50,793 nucleotides of DNA from an uncultured Acidobacteriota bacterium (GTDB lineage: Bacteria > Acidobacteriota > Terriglobia > Bryobacterales > Bryobacteraceae). The stretch spans positions 1 through 50,793 of the forward strand of contig CADEFT010000045.1 in assembly GCA_902826685.1 (NCBI GenBank). The letters are read 5' to 3'. This document shows positions 8,283 through 16,725 of the stretch, piece by piece. The notes under the pieces are model-generated. The model saw nothing but the letters and a program-made list of their open reading frames with translations, was not told the DNA's origin and did not search any database. Position numbers and translations under genes: made by a program. Numbering within the stretch: the first letter of the stretch is position 1; each line of letters opens with the position of its first letter.

Positions 8283-11200
8283 TCACCAATAGAGCCGCCC
8301 GGCGATCTGCAGAACGCGCGGGTCGAAGGTCGAAGTCACCAGGCCGAAGGTCGGCGTGTTGAACGTCGAGTTCGGGTTCACAAACTGCGTATGGTTGAAG
8401 AAGTTGAACCATTCAAAGCGCAGTTGCAGGCGTCCGCTTTCGCCAAGGAACGGCATGCCGAAGTTCTTGGCGGCCGAGAAGTCCCAGTTGTTGACGCCAA
8501 AGCCCGGCTGTGTATTGCGCGACAGCGTGCCGAAGCTTCCGCGCGCGGGCAGCGCATAGGCCGAGCGATCGAGCCCAAGCAGCCCACTGGTTCGCGGGTC
8601 GAGCTTGGAGGGTGCGGTGCCGGTGGTATTGGCCCGCTGGCTGCCAGTGGCCACGTTGGCGATGTCGCCGGCGGTAAAGATGCTGTAAGGCGCGCCGGTG
8701 CGCATATTGGCGATGCCGTTGATCTGCCAGCCGCCGATGACGGCGTTGGCCACCGGGTTGTCGAGATTCAGACCGCGGCCTTTGCCGACAGGCAGATCGT
8801 ACACAAAGCCGGCAATGAAGTTGTGACGGATGTCGGTATCGGCGAGCCCACGCTCCAGGCGGCGGTTGTACATATCCTGGCCGGGTCCGGCGGCGTCGAT
8901 CATCTTGGCCCACGTGTAGTGGCTGGTAACGCTGAAGCCATGCCACATGCGCTGTTCCAACTTAATGAACCAGGCGTTGTAGTTCGACCACTGATAGTTG
9001 GTGGTTTCGCTGAAGGTAGGCAAGGCGCGCGGGTATGGCACGCGGGCGGCAAAGGGCTCGGGCGCCGCGGGATTCGAGGGCAGGCGCGGCTGGTTCACAT
9101 ACACCGCCCCCACCTGCTTGTGACCGGTGTTGCCCATGTATCCGGTCTCGATCAGCAGCGTGGGGCTCAACTGGTGCTGGATATTGAAGTTGTAGGAATA
9201 CATGTAGCCGTCGCGCCGCTTCAGGTCGTTGTGCGAGCCGATGGAGCCCGCCGCCTGCGCCGCCGTCGGGAACAGATTCGAAGCAACCAGCGTCGGCGTG
9301 GTGGAACTCGAAATCAGATTGGCCTGCACGAAAAACGGCAGCGTGCTCATAATGCCGTTCAGCGTCGCGCCGCCAGTATTCAACAGGCTGAAAACACCGC
9401 CGCCGGCCCGGATCACGGTCTTCGATCCCATACGGTAGGCGAGGCCGAGGCGCGGCATGAAGTTGTTCTTGTCGGTGAGGATGGGCCGCTCGGGCAGCGC
9501 GGGCGATTGGGTGTTGACCAGTCCGATACCCGGCTCATAGTAATAGTTCTGTCCGGCCAGCAACTGGCGGTTCAGACCGAGATCGAAATTCGCCAGCCGC
9601 CCGCGCCAGTTTTGAAACACCTCATAGCGCAGGCCGAGGTTGAGCGTGAGGCGATCGGTGATTTTCCAATCGTCCTGGAAGAAGCCTTGAAAGCGCGTGC
9701 CGATGGCGTACTTGGCGACGCCGCCGAAATCGCCGATGCTGCCGAGTCCGCCCTGCGCGCTGAGCGGGAACCCCAGCAGATAATCGCCGAACGAATCGCC
9801 GGTGAAATTGTTGGCGAAGTTGAAAATGCCGTTCTGGTTCGAACCCTGGTCATAGCCAACCATCAGCCGGTTCACGTCGCCGCCGAACTTGAAGCTGTGC
9901 TTGCCTCGGATATAAGTCATCGTTTCGGCGACGCGGTAATAAATGTTGTTCTGCACGATGCGCAGTCCATAGCCGACAAAGCCGGAGGTACCGGTGGGAG
10001 TACCGGGCGCGTATTCGGAGAGATTCACCGAAGGTTCGGTGAAATCGCCAGGGATGCCTCCCAGATTGCGGATGCCGAACTCGGCGGCATAGTTCTTCGA
10101 GAAACGATCGCCGTCGCTGGTGCGCGCCAGGTAGGCCTTGGTGAAGCCGAGCCGCGTTTCGCTGATCAGATTGGTGCTCAGCGTGTGCGTGTAGCCAACC
10201 GCCATGTTCTGGGTGCGATCGGGCCGGACGAGTCCTTTGCCGATGCGGTAAGCCGCGTCGCCGAGCGAATTGTCGGCGAAGCTGTAGCGGCCGAACAGCG
10301 ACCCGTTGGACGAGACCAGGTAATCCACGCGGCCGGTGAATTGATCGCGGCGCTCCTTGTTGCTGGGCGTTTGCAGGAAATTGATACCGGGACGGCCGCT
10401 GAAGTTGGCGGAGGGGAAATAGGGGAGCAGGGCATTGGTGAGGCGGTCGAAACGCGACGCGGGAATCCGGTTATCGGCGAAGGGCGCGTTGCCGTTCAGA
10501 GGATCGCGAACGACTTTGTTCGTTCCCGAAAAATCGCCGGCCTTCATCGCCTCGGTTGGCACCAGGCCCTGCAGGATGTTGCCGGTGCGCCGCCGCCGGC
10601 CTTCATAGTTGCCGAAATAGAAGACCTTGTCCTTGACGATTTTGCCGCCGGCGTTGCCGCCAAACTGGTTGTAGCTGAAGCGGGGCGCGCCGCTAGGCGG
10701 ACGGAAGAACTGGCCGGCCTGGAAAGCGCGGTTGCGGGCGAATTCGTACACCACGCCGTGAAAAGCGTTGGAGCCGCGTTTGGTGACCATGTCGATTCCA
10801 GCGGCGCCGTAGCCGTAGGAGGCATCCATGAAGTTGGTCTGCACCTTGAATTCCTGAATGGCGTCGAGTGAGAGCGCGATGGCGGGGTTGTTCACGTTGG
10901 CTACCGAGAAATCGACTCCGTCAAGCGAGGCGTTGGTGGAGGTGTTGCGCACACCGCCGATTTCGATCGAACGCTGGTCCATCACGCTCGATCCGCTGGC
11001 GACGCGGACCGAACCGGGCGTGAGCGCCGCCAGATCGAAAAAGTTGCGCGAGTTCAGCGGCAGCTCGATCATCGTGCGTGCGTCGATCACCGTACCCATC
11101 ACGGCCGTATTGGTTTGCAGTTGCGGCGTGGTGGCTTCGACCAGCACCTTCTCGGTCACCCCGCCCACCTGCATGACGATATCGGCGCGCAGTTGCGAGT

Positions 11201-11489
11201 TCACGCGCAGTTCGAGATTGGAGATGGTGGACGTTTTGAACGCGCCGCCCGCCGCGCTGATGTTGTAAAAACCGGCCAGCATGGCGTTGAACTGATAATT
11301 GCCGCTGGCGTCGGAGGTGAACTCGCGCGTTTCGTTGGTGGCGGCGTTGGTGGCGGTGACCTTCATGCCGGGCACCACGGCGCCGGTGGCGTCGGTGACG
11401 GTGCCGAGGATCACGCCGCGCCCATATTGGGCGGCGCAGGGAAGCGCGAGGATTGAAGAGAGGATGGCGGTTTGGATGAGACGCAACAT
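8283..11489 (-). CDS. TonB-dependent receptor, Oar-like, with carboxypeptidase-regulatory domain
   Basis: A 1068-residue outer-membrane transporter. A signal peptide (MLRLIQTAILSSILALPCAAQ) is followed by a CarboxypepD_reg-like domain (ILGTVTDATGAVVPGMKV), then a plug domain (LPLNSRNFFDLAALTPG, GGVRNTSTNASLDGVD) and a beta-barrel ending in the aromatic residue of RLYW, as outer-membrane barrels do. The Oar-like group is greatly expanded in Solibacter-type acidobacteria. The ligand is unknown; carbohydrate or peptide uptake is typical of the family. The start is set at 11489 by the signal peptide; an ATG at 11525 would add an unlikely leader. The collagen-like gene lies downstream on the same strand. 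Confidence 0.92.
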   Translation of the reverse strand: MLRLIQTAILSSILALPCAAQYGRGVILGTVTDATGAVVPGMKVTATNAATNETREFTSDASGNYQFNAMLAGFYNISAAGGAFKTSTISNLELRVNSQLRADIVMQVGGVTEKVLVEATTPQLQTNTAVMGTVIDARTMIELPLNSRNFFDLAALTPGSVRVASGSSVMDQRSIEIGGVRNTSTNASLDGVDFSVANVNNPAIALSLDAIQEFKVQTNFMDASYGYGAAGIDMVTKRGSNAFHGVVYEFARNRAFQAGQFFRPPSGAPRFSYNQFGGNAGGKIVKDKVFYFGNYEGRRRRTGNILQGLVPTEAMKAGDFSGTNKVVRDPLNGNAPFADNRIPASRFDRLTNALLPYFPSANFSGRPGINFLQTPSNKERRDQFTGRVDYLVSSNGSLFGRYSFADNSLGDAAYRIGKGLVRPDRTQNMAVGYTHTLSTNLISETRLGFTKAYLARTSDGDRFSKNYAAEFGIRNLGGIPGDFTEPSVNLSEYAPGTPTGTSGFVGYGLRIVQNNIYYRVAETMTYIRGKHSFKFGGDVNRLMVGYDQGSNQNGIFNFANNFTGDSFGDYLLGFPLSAQGGLGSIGDFGGVAKYAIGTRFQGFFQDDWKITDRLTLNLGLRYEVFQNWRGRLANFDLGLNRQLLAGQNYYYEPGIGLVNTQSPALPERPILTDKNNFMPRLGLAYRMGSKTVIRAGGGVFSLLNTGGATLNGIMSTLPFFVQANLISSSTTPTLVASNLFPTAAQAAGSIGSHNDLKRRDGYMYSYNFNIQHQLSPTLLIETGYMGNTGHKQVGAVYVNQPRLPSNPAAPEPFAARVPYPRALPTFSETTNYQWSNYNAWFIKLEQRMWHGFSVTSHYTWAKMIDAAGPGQDMYNRRLERGLADTDIRHNFIAGFVYDLPVGKGRGLNLDNPVANAVIGGWQINGIANMRTGAPYSIFTAGDIANVATGSQRANTTGTAPSKLDPRTSGLLGLDRSAYALPARGSFGTLSRNTQPGFGVNNWDFSAAKNFGMPFLGESGRLQLRFEWFNFFNHTQFVNPNSTFNTPTFGLVTSTFDPRVLQIAGRLYW

Positions 11490-11586
11490 GGCCGGACAGG
11501 TCTCCCTACCTGTCCCATAGAGCATATTGAGTCGGGCCGGTCAGGTCAAGACCGAAGGCCACCCAGGGTCATCTCCGTGTGCTCTA

Positions 11587-11977
11587 TTACCGCCGCTGAA
11601 TTGGCAGTCTTCGTATTCGGATTGATTCCCTCGTCACGGTGATGAAACAACCGGAGTCGAGTTCATGTCCGACTCGATCGAGCATGATTCGGATGAGCTC
11701 CGCGGCTTCATGCCCTTTGAGTCGTTGCACTCGAAGACGGATAACCGATGGACCAGCGGCAGAAGCAGTTGCGATCAAGGAATGGAAGTCCGCGTCTAGT
11801 GTGACGATGCTATATCCGTTCGTCCGCGCATACTCCGTTCGTCCGCGCATACTCAATGATTGACTCGTCCGGGGCGGCGGACATGTCAACCTCGCCGGCG
11901 TGAATCGTGTCGATGCCAGTCTCACGAAGAAGAGCGGCGCTTGATCGCGGAAGCCCTTGGTCCAGAAGAAGCTTCAT
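11587..11977 (-). pseudogene. DUF5615 (PIN-like) toxin gene broken by a 19-bp tandem duplication
   Basis: Reading begins at ATG 11977 as MKLLLDQGLPRSSAALL, the typical start of DUF5615 PIN-like toxins (conserved LLLDQGLP). It continues to EYARTNG, then shifts frame and ends after 55 residues. The rest of the domain, SIVTLDADFHSLI...GPSVIRLR, continues in another frame to a stop at 11587. The shift coincides exactly with a perfect 19-bp tandem duplication at 11816-11853. Removing one copy restores a single protein of about 123 residues. The ATG overlaps the DUF433 stop (ATGA), the usual arrangement of a DUF433/DUF5615 toxin-antitoxin pair. The lesion probably inactivates the toxin; sequencing error is less likely for an exact 19-bp duplicate but not excluded. 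Confidence 0.85.
11815..11854. repeat. Perfect 19-bp tandem duplication
   Basis: The unit CCGTTCGTCCGCGCATACT occurs twice head to tail (11816-11834 and 11835-11853), with one extra matching base at each end. Because 19 is not a multiple of 3 it shifts the frame of the DUF5615 gene. Loss of one copy by slippage would restore the gene. Confidence 0.97.
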
Positions 11978-12207
11978 GCCACGCGGAAGTCGATCACTTC
12001 TTCCAGGTTGGCGGCGGCAAACTCAAGGGCCTGTTGAACATCCTCTTCTCGAAGCTCTGGATACTCTCCGAAGAGTTCTTCGCGCTGCGGATAGAGAGAC
12101 ACCGCTTCTAAGACACGGCGCACCGTCAGGCGCATGCCTCGGATACACGGCTGGCCGTTCATCTGTTTCGGGTCTACTGTGATGCGGTCAAAGCCCGCAG
12201 CGGTCAT
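11974..12207 (-). CDS. DUF433 antitoxin
   Basis: A 77-residue protein with the DUF433 pattern DRITVDPKQMNGQPCIRGMRLTV followed by a small helical domain (PELREEDVQQALEFAA). DUF433 proteins carry a winged-helix-type DNA-binding fold and act as antitoxins to DUF5615 PIN-like toxins. Its start overlaps the stop of the upstream PEPCK-like gene by ATGA (12204-12207), and its stop overlaps the start of the toxin gene by ATGA (11974-11977), so all three genes are translationally linked. The antitoxin is intact while the toxin is frameshifted. Confidence 0.9.
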   Translation of the reverse strand: MTAAGFDRITVDPKQMNGQPCIRGMRLTVRRVLEAVSLYPQREELFGEYPELREEDVQQALEFAAANLEEVIDFRVA

Positions 12208-15200
12208 ATTAAGATTTCCAGACTACCCTCAGTCTCAATTCTACGATTTCCCAGAACAATCGGATCGGCTCCAATGGTGCCCTTCAACTCTTCCAGGTAG
12301 GCCTCCGATCTCACACGCGCCAGCCGGGCCGTGTCGCGGAACCGCGTCCAGAACCGCACGTCGATGGTTTGCTTGGCGCGCAGGCGCTCGCGGTACCAAT
12401 CGCTCGCCAGCAGCGCTTCGCGCGTGAACAGCGCGCGGAATCGCGGGTCGTGCTCGGTCATGCCCTGGTAGGTCCCATGCACCATGATGTGCAGCAGCGC
12501 CTTCACCGGCGGGCACGCCCACTCCACGCTGCCATCCTCGAAGTACAACTCCGCTACCGAGCGCTGTGCGGCGGCCATCGCATCCACGCCTTCCACGAAA
12601 CTCTCAAGCCCCTGCTTTTCCGGCCGCAGCATGTCTTCCGGGAACACGGCGTTGGGCAGTTCAAAAATTCGTCCCAGGAAGCGATCGACAAAAGAAGGCG
12701 TGATGCGGTAACCGAGCCGGCCCGCCAGCACCTTGCGGCCCTGATACTCGAAATCTTCCACCTTTTCCAGATACCCGTTGCGAATCAGGAAATCGGCTTC
12801 GCGCTCCCAGACGCGCATGCGGCACCAGACTTCGGGCACCAGCATGCTGTTGTCGTGATCCACGCGATAGTTGGGGCCGACATAACCGGCGGCGGTGGTG
12901 AAGCCGGGATAGCCGGTCAGGATCGCCGACACCAGCGCGTTGTTGACGTCGATCACCGGCGGCAGCGCGTTGAACGGGCTCTTGGTCAGAGCGCCTTCAC
13001 TGCCGAAGCCGGTGGTCGAAGGCGATTTGCCCGTCAAACTGCTGATGAAATCCATGAACAGTTCCGGCAGTTCCTGGTAGTGAATGGGCCCGTGCACGGC
13101 GAGCGGCGGCAGCCCGATTTTCGCATCGGCCGGATTGTTGCGTCTTCCGGCGAGCACGGCGTTCACCGGGAAATACGCCGGCGTATCGGGTGGAATCTCG
13201 CGCGCCAGCCGTGTGCCGATTTCAGCGAGGTAAGTGCCACACCGGTTGACCTGGTCCGGACGCCGCTGCAGGTAGCGGGGATTTTTCGAAGGCTTGCCGT
13301 CCACCAGGCGCGGGTGCGCCGATGAAACCGCATACGCGCCGTTTGAAACGCCGGTGAACTGCCGCAGCAGCGCTTTCATCGGATCGGTGAAGGCATCGAA
13401 CTCCACCACTTCGTCGACGATCTCACGCGCTTGGGCCACCGTCAGCGGCTCGAAGTTCGAAAGAAACGTTCCTGGCGCGGCGATGTCGGCTTCGGCGTCC
13501 TTGTCGAAGCCGCGATGAATCGCATCGTCGGGACGCTGGAACAGAAGCGTTTCGCAATTGACGGCGAGCTTTACGCTCGGATGCGGATACTCGGGATCAA
13601 GCTTGGCAAGCCTCTCTCGCGGCAGCGTCACCGAGGCGGTGATGTCGTCTTCGGCCTGCACTTTATCGGCGGGGTTGAAATCGGGGCGCAGCTTGTAAAT
13701 GCGCCAGGAGCCATCCGGGTCGTAGCCGACACGCAGATAATTGCCCATCAGTTTCTGGCTATCGAACTTCAACTCGTGGCCCAGCATGCCGTTGATGCGG
13801 TCGACGCTGAAGTGCTCACGCCAACCGGCGCCCCAATCGGGCTGGTAGTAACGCTTGACGGTGATCAGCAATTGCCGCACGGTTTGAGGCACGCTGGCGA
13901 TCCAATCGTTGTGGGCATCGGTGTACTCAGGCGACGGCGTCATCAGCTTGATTACCGAACCGAGCGAGCGGTCCGTGCTCAGCACCGCGCGGCGTGCCCG
14001 CTCGGGTGCGGGCGGCGTCTTGTAGATGCCGGAAAAGTCGCGCCCCACGATCTCGGCCACCTGGTCCATCTCACGCTGGAAATCGCTGACGAAGATCGGT
14101 CCCTTGAGGATGATGCTGCCGATGGATTTCGAAATCTCCGATTTGCCTCCACCGGAAACCGTGCAGGGTTTGTGGCAGAAGATGCCGTCGGCGCGAACGG
14201 CCACCAGGCGCCAGGCCGAGCCTCCGGTCTGTTTCTCCAGCCGGATCTTGGTGCCCCAGGGCAGCACGTAAGTCTCCCCGGCCCCGAGCGTCAGACGATG
14301 GCGGGCGCCCGAGGCGCGAGTCCATTCCACCGAACCTTTGCGCACGCTGAACTCGGCGTTCTCGGGCACATAAAGGATCTCGGGAAACTCGCGGTCGATG
14401 GCGTAACCTTCGGGCTGAATTTCGACGCGATTCCCGAGCCACACCATCGCCTGTTCGAAGGTCACCTTCTTGGTCAACACGGTGCGGCCCGCATAAAACT
14501 GCGGGCCCAGCACGTAGGCCGGAAACGCAATCGCACCGCCCGCGTGCTCTTCCTCGCACAGGCCGAAGAGATTGGCCGCGTAGCCGATCTGCGTCTTCAC
14601 TTCCTTCTTGCAATAGCCGTAGTAATTGTCGGCGATGATCGTGACAATCACGCCGCGTTCGTCGCGGCAGGTCAACTTGAAAGCGGATGCTTCGTTATAG
14701 GGCTCGCCGGCGGTGCGCCAGCACATCCCATCGCGCCGCTGAAGCGGCGTTGCGTCGTCGTAATGAGGCAGGCCGAGGCGATCCTTCGCCACGCCGGCCA
14801 GGTGCGGGGCCAGAATGACGCAGCCGGTATGGCCGCTCCAATGGGATAGATCGAGCGCGGCGTCGTTTTCGGGCAGATACGGATCGCCGCCGTTTCCGAA
14901 GATCGATTCCACGAAATCGAGGTTACTCACCAGGCTGGCGGGGGCGAAGAATCGGGTCTCCATCGTTTTGGCCGGTTCCTCCGCCCAGCCCGGGCAGACC
15001 AACGGCCGCAGCAGCAAGGTGACGAACAGGCGCGCCTGGTCGCTCTGATCGGAAGTGAACGGCAGTGCAAGCACATCGTCGGGCGGCTGCAATGCCAGCC
15101 GGAGCAACTCGGCGAAAGCGCGTTTGGGAACGGCGATCTTATCGGCGGGAACCGGCAGGCCGCCTTCCACGACATGGAAGATTCCCTTGGTCGTGCGGCG

Positions 15201-15566
15201 GTCGCTGCGCGGATTGTGCAGAATGCCCTGCGGCACGCGGTAGGAATTGAGGAACGGCGAGGAAAAACTCTGCTGTCCGGGCGCAAGCGACATGACGCGC
15301 GCAAGGCCGGGCCGGTCGAGCGCGAAGGTTCTGGCGGGCAGCCGCGGCGCAACCGCCACACCGTCCAGATAGGCGTCGAGGAACGCCTGGATGCGCGCGT
15401 CGACCGGGCACAGACGGTCGCGCAGCAATTCATCTTTCTGGAAATAATTGCGCAGCAGCGGCGCGGCCAGTTTCTGGAAATCGTCATCCACGCTCTGGCG
15501 GGTCGCCGGTTGCCCGAGCGCGGCCAGTTTCAGATTGATGTAGCGAACCAGTTCTTGCGGCGCCAC
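12204..15566 (-). CDS. Probable PPi-type phosphoenolpyruvate carboxykinase
   Basis: A 1120-residue cytoplasmic protein that I assign to the large pyrophosphate-dependent PEP carboxykinases described from Propionibacterium and Entamoeba, which interconvert oxaloacetate + PPi and PEP + CO2 + Pi. Supporting features are the unusual length of 1100-1150 residues, a glycine-rich phosphate loop SGGGKSEISKS at 471-481, and the block ADNYYGYCKKEVKTQ at 312-326, which has a Tyr and paired Lys resembling the PEPCK substrate-binding region. A conserved FFAPASLVSNLDFVESIFGNGG segment is near residue 206. It is much longer than ATP or GTP PEPCKs (about 530-620 residues). The GTG start at 15566 has GAGGAGG 7 nt upstream. 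Its stop overlaps the DUF433 antitoxin start. The assignment rests on recalled motifs; an uncharacterised relative with the same fold is the main alternative. Confidence 0.65.
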   Translation of the reverse strand: MAPQELVRYINLKLAALGQPATRQSVDDDFQKLAAPLLRNYFQKDELLRDRLCPVDARIQAFLDAYLDGVAVAPRLPARTFALDRPGLARVMSLAPGQQSFSSPFLNSYRVPQGILHNPRSDRRTTKGIFHVVEGGLPVPADKIAVPKRAFAELLRLALQPPDDVLALPFTSDQSDQARLFVTLLLRPLVCPGWAEEPAKTMETRFFAPASLVSNLDFVESIFGNGGDPYLPENDAALDLSHWSGHTGCVILAPHLAGVAKDRLGLPHYDDATPLQRRDGMCWRTAGEPYNEASAFKLTCRDERGVIVTIIADNYYGYCKKEVKTQIGYAANLFGLCEEEHAGGAIAFPAYVLGPQFYAGRTVLTKKVTFEQAMVWLGNRVEIQPEGYAIDREFPEILYVPENAEFSVRKGSVEWTRASGARHRLTLGAGETYVLPWGTKIRLEKQTGGSAWRLVAVRADGIFCHKPCTVSGGGKSEISKSIGSIILKGPIFVSDFQREMDQVAEIVGRDFSGIYKTPPAPERARRAVLSTDRSLGSVIKLMTPSPEYTDAHNDWIASVPQTVRQLLITVKRYYQPDWGAGWREHFSVDRINGMLGHELKFDSQKLMGNYLRVGYDPDGSWRIYKLRPDFNPADKVQAEDDITASVTLPRERLAKLDPEYPHPSVKLAVNCETLLFQRPDDAIHRGFDKDAEADIAAPGTFLSNFEPLTVAQAREIVDEVVEFDAFTDPMKALLRQFTGVSNGAYAVSSAHPRLVDGKPSKNPRYLQRRPDQVNRCGTYLAEIGTRLAREIPPDTPAYFPVNAVLAGRRNNPADAKIGLPPLAVHGPIHYQELPELFMDFISSLTGKSPSTTGFGSEGALTKSPFNALPPVIDVNNALVSAILTGYPGFTTAAGYVGPNYRVDHDNSMLVPEVWCRMRVWEREADFLIRNGYLEKVEDFEYQGRKVLAGRLGYRITPSFVDRFLGRIFELPNAVFPEDMLRPEKQGLESFVEGVDAMAAAQRSVAELYFEDGSVEWACPPVKALLHIMVHGTYQGMTEHDPRFRALFTREALLASDWYRERLRAKQTIDVRFWTRFRDTARLARVRSEAYLEELKGTIGADPIVLGNRRIETEGSLEILI

Positions 15567-15648
15567 GAGCGGCCTCCTCAGTTTTTGGAATTACGGCATC
15601 CCAAACAGGACGAGGTTCGCGGATGACAATCCTTCAGTCTAACAGCGA

Positions 15649-16725
15649 TCAGGGCAGTTCGGCCGCGGTGAACAGGAGGGGCCGGTCGAGCACCATCTCG
15701 ATCGCCGCGCCCTTGGCCATGTCGATATCGGGGCCGCGCGATCCAAGAACGCGTCCCAGTCCGGCGGCGGCTCCGGCCGCGGCGCCCACGGCGGTGCCGA
15801 GTCCAGGGTTGCCGGTGGCCGATCCCACCACGGTGCCGATGCCCGCGCCGGCCGCCGTCGTTTTTCCCACCGTACCCGCGTCGCCGGCCTTATCCCCGTC
15901 GCCTTCGATGCCGCCTTCGCCCCGGTCTACCTTGCCGGAGCCGGGCTCTGCGCCGCTCAGCCGCGCGCGGAAGTCACGTGTGGTGCCGTTGTCGAGAATG
16001 ATGGTGTCGAAGCGGATATACAACTGGGCGCGGCCTTTCACGCGGCCGGGGCGTTTGGCTTCGGTGAGCGTGGCGTTCACCTGAGTGCCGGCCGGAATTA
16101 CGATGCGCCCGTCGACGCTGATGGGAAACGTGGTTTCAAGCAGCACGCGATCGCCTTCGGCCGCCGTCTTTGTGTTGAGAGTCTGCATCAGCCGTAAAGG
16201 CAGCCTGGTGCCGGCGGGCACGACGTAGCTTCGCGAAGCGGTGCGAGCGGGCACCGGCGTGGGCGGTGCTTCGGGCGCCGACGGGCCACCCGGGAATGCG
16301 CCTTCCCGCAAATACACCAGCGTGGATTCAGTCTCGCCCGATCCGCGGGAAATCTGGCGGCGGATGGTGAGCTTATTGCCGCCGAGCGATAACCGCCAGC
16401 GATCCATCAGCACAAACTGCCGGTTCCCGCCGGCGATGGAGTTCACGATCAGGGCCGCGCCTTCCCACTTAGCGGCCGTGCTATAAGTCATGCCGCCTGT
16501 AGCCGTCTTGGACGACTTGCCATCCGTGGTGAAAGCCAGACTACCCGCCTTGACGATTCCCGAAACGATTTCGATCGACAGGCGCTTTTCCGGAGGATCG
16601 GGCATCCAGGCCAACTGGCTCTCCGCCTCGACCAGTATCCAGTCGCCGACAAACAGCTTGGCGTCGTTGGCGAGGCAAACGGCAGCCGCGAGCCAAACCG
16701 CGCTACTTCGGCACAGTGCCCTCAC
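15649..16725 (-). CDS. Secreted protein with C-terminal glycine-zipper region, unknown function
   Basis: About 358 residues. A signal-like N-terminus (VRALCRSSAVWLAAAVCLA) precedes a beta-rich domain (KLFVGDWILVEAESQLAW) resembling lipocalin-type 'cost of substitution' domains seen in acidobacterial proteins. After a Pro-rich linker a second beta domain begins VVPAGTRLPLRLMQTLNTKTA, reminiscent of TrbI/VirB10-like hypothetical proteins. A Gly/Ala-rich stretch (GAGIGTVVGSATGNPGLGTAVGAAAGAAAG) forms a glycine-zipper membrane-associating segment. The GTG at 16725 is the best start because it gives a signal peptide; it overlaps the end of the sulfatase gene by 23 nt, so the two are probably cotranscribed. 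No enzymatic motif was found. Confidence 0.7.
   Translation of the reverse strand: MRALCRSSAVWLAAAVCLANDAKLFVGDWILVEAESQLAWMPDPPEKRLSIEIVSGIVKAGSLAFTTDGKSSKTATGGMTYSTAAKWEGAALIVNSIAGGNRQFVLMDRWRLSLGGNKLTIRRQISRGSGETESTLVYLREGAFPGGPSAPEAPPTPVPARTASRSYVVPAGTRLPLRLMQTLNTKTAAEGDRVLLETTFPISVDGRIVIPAGTQVNATLTEAKRPGRVKGRAQLYIRFDTIILDNGTTRDFRARLSGAEPGSGKVDRGEGGIEGDGDKAGDAGTVGKTTAAGAGIGTVVGSATGNPGLGTAVGAAAGAAAGLGRVLGSRGPDIDMAKGAAIEMVLDRPLLFTAAELP

Noticed and set aside
8154..10871. Plus-strand open frame of about 900 residues
   Set aside because: It is antisense to the TonB receptor, has a composition rich in Arg/Ala/His without domains, and is explained by high GC content.
13431..14849. Plus-strand open frame of 472 residues
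   Set aside because: It is antisense to the PEPCK-like gene, which has a strong ribosome-binding site and conserved motifs.
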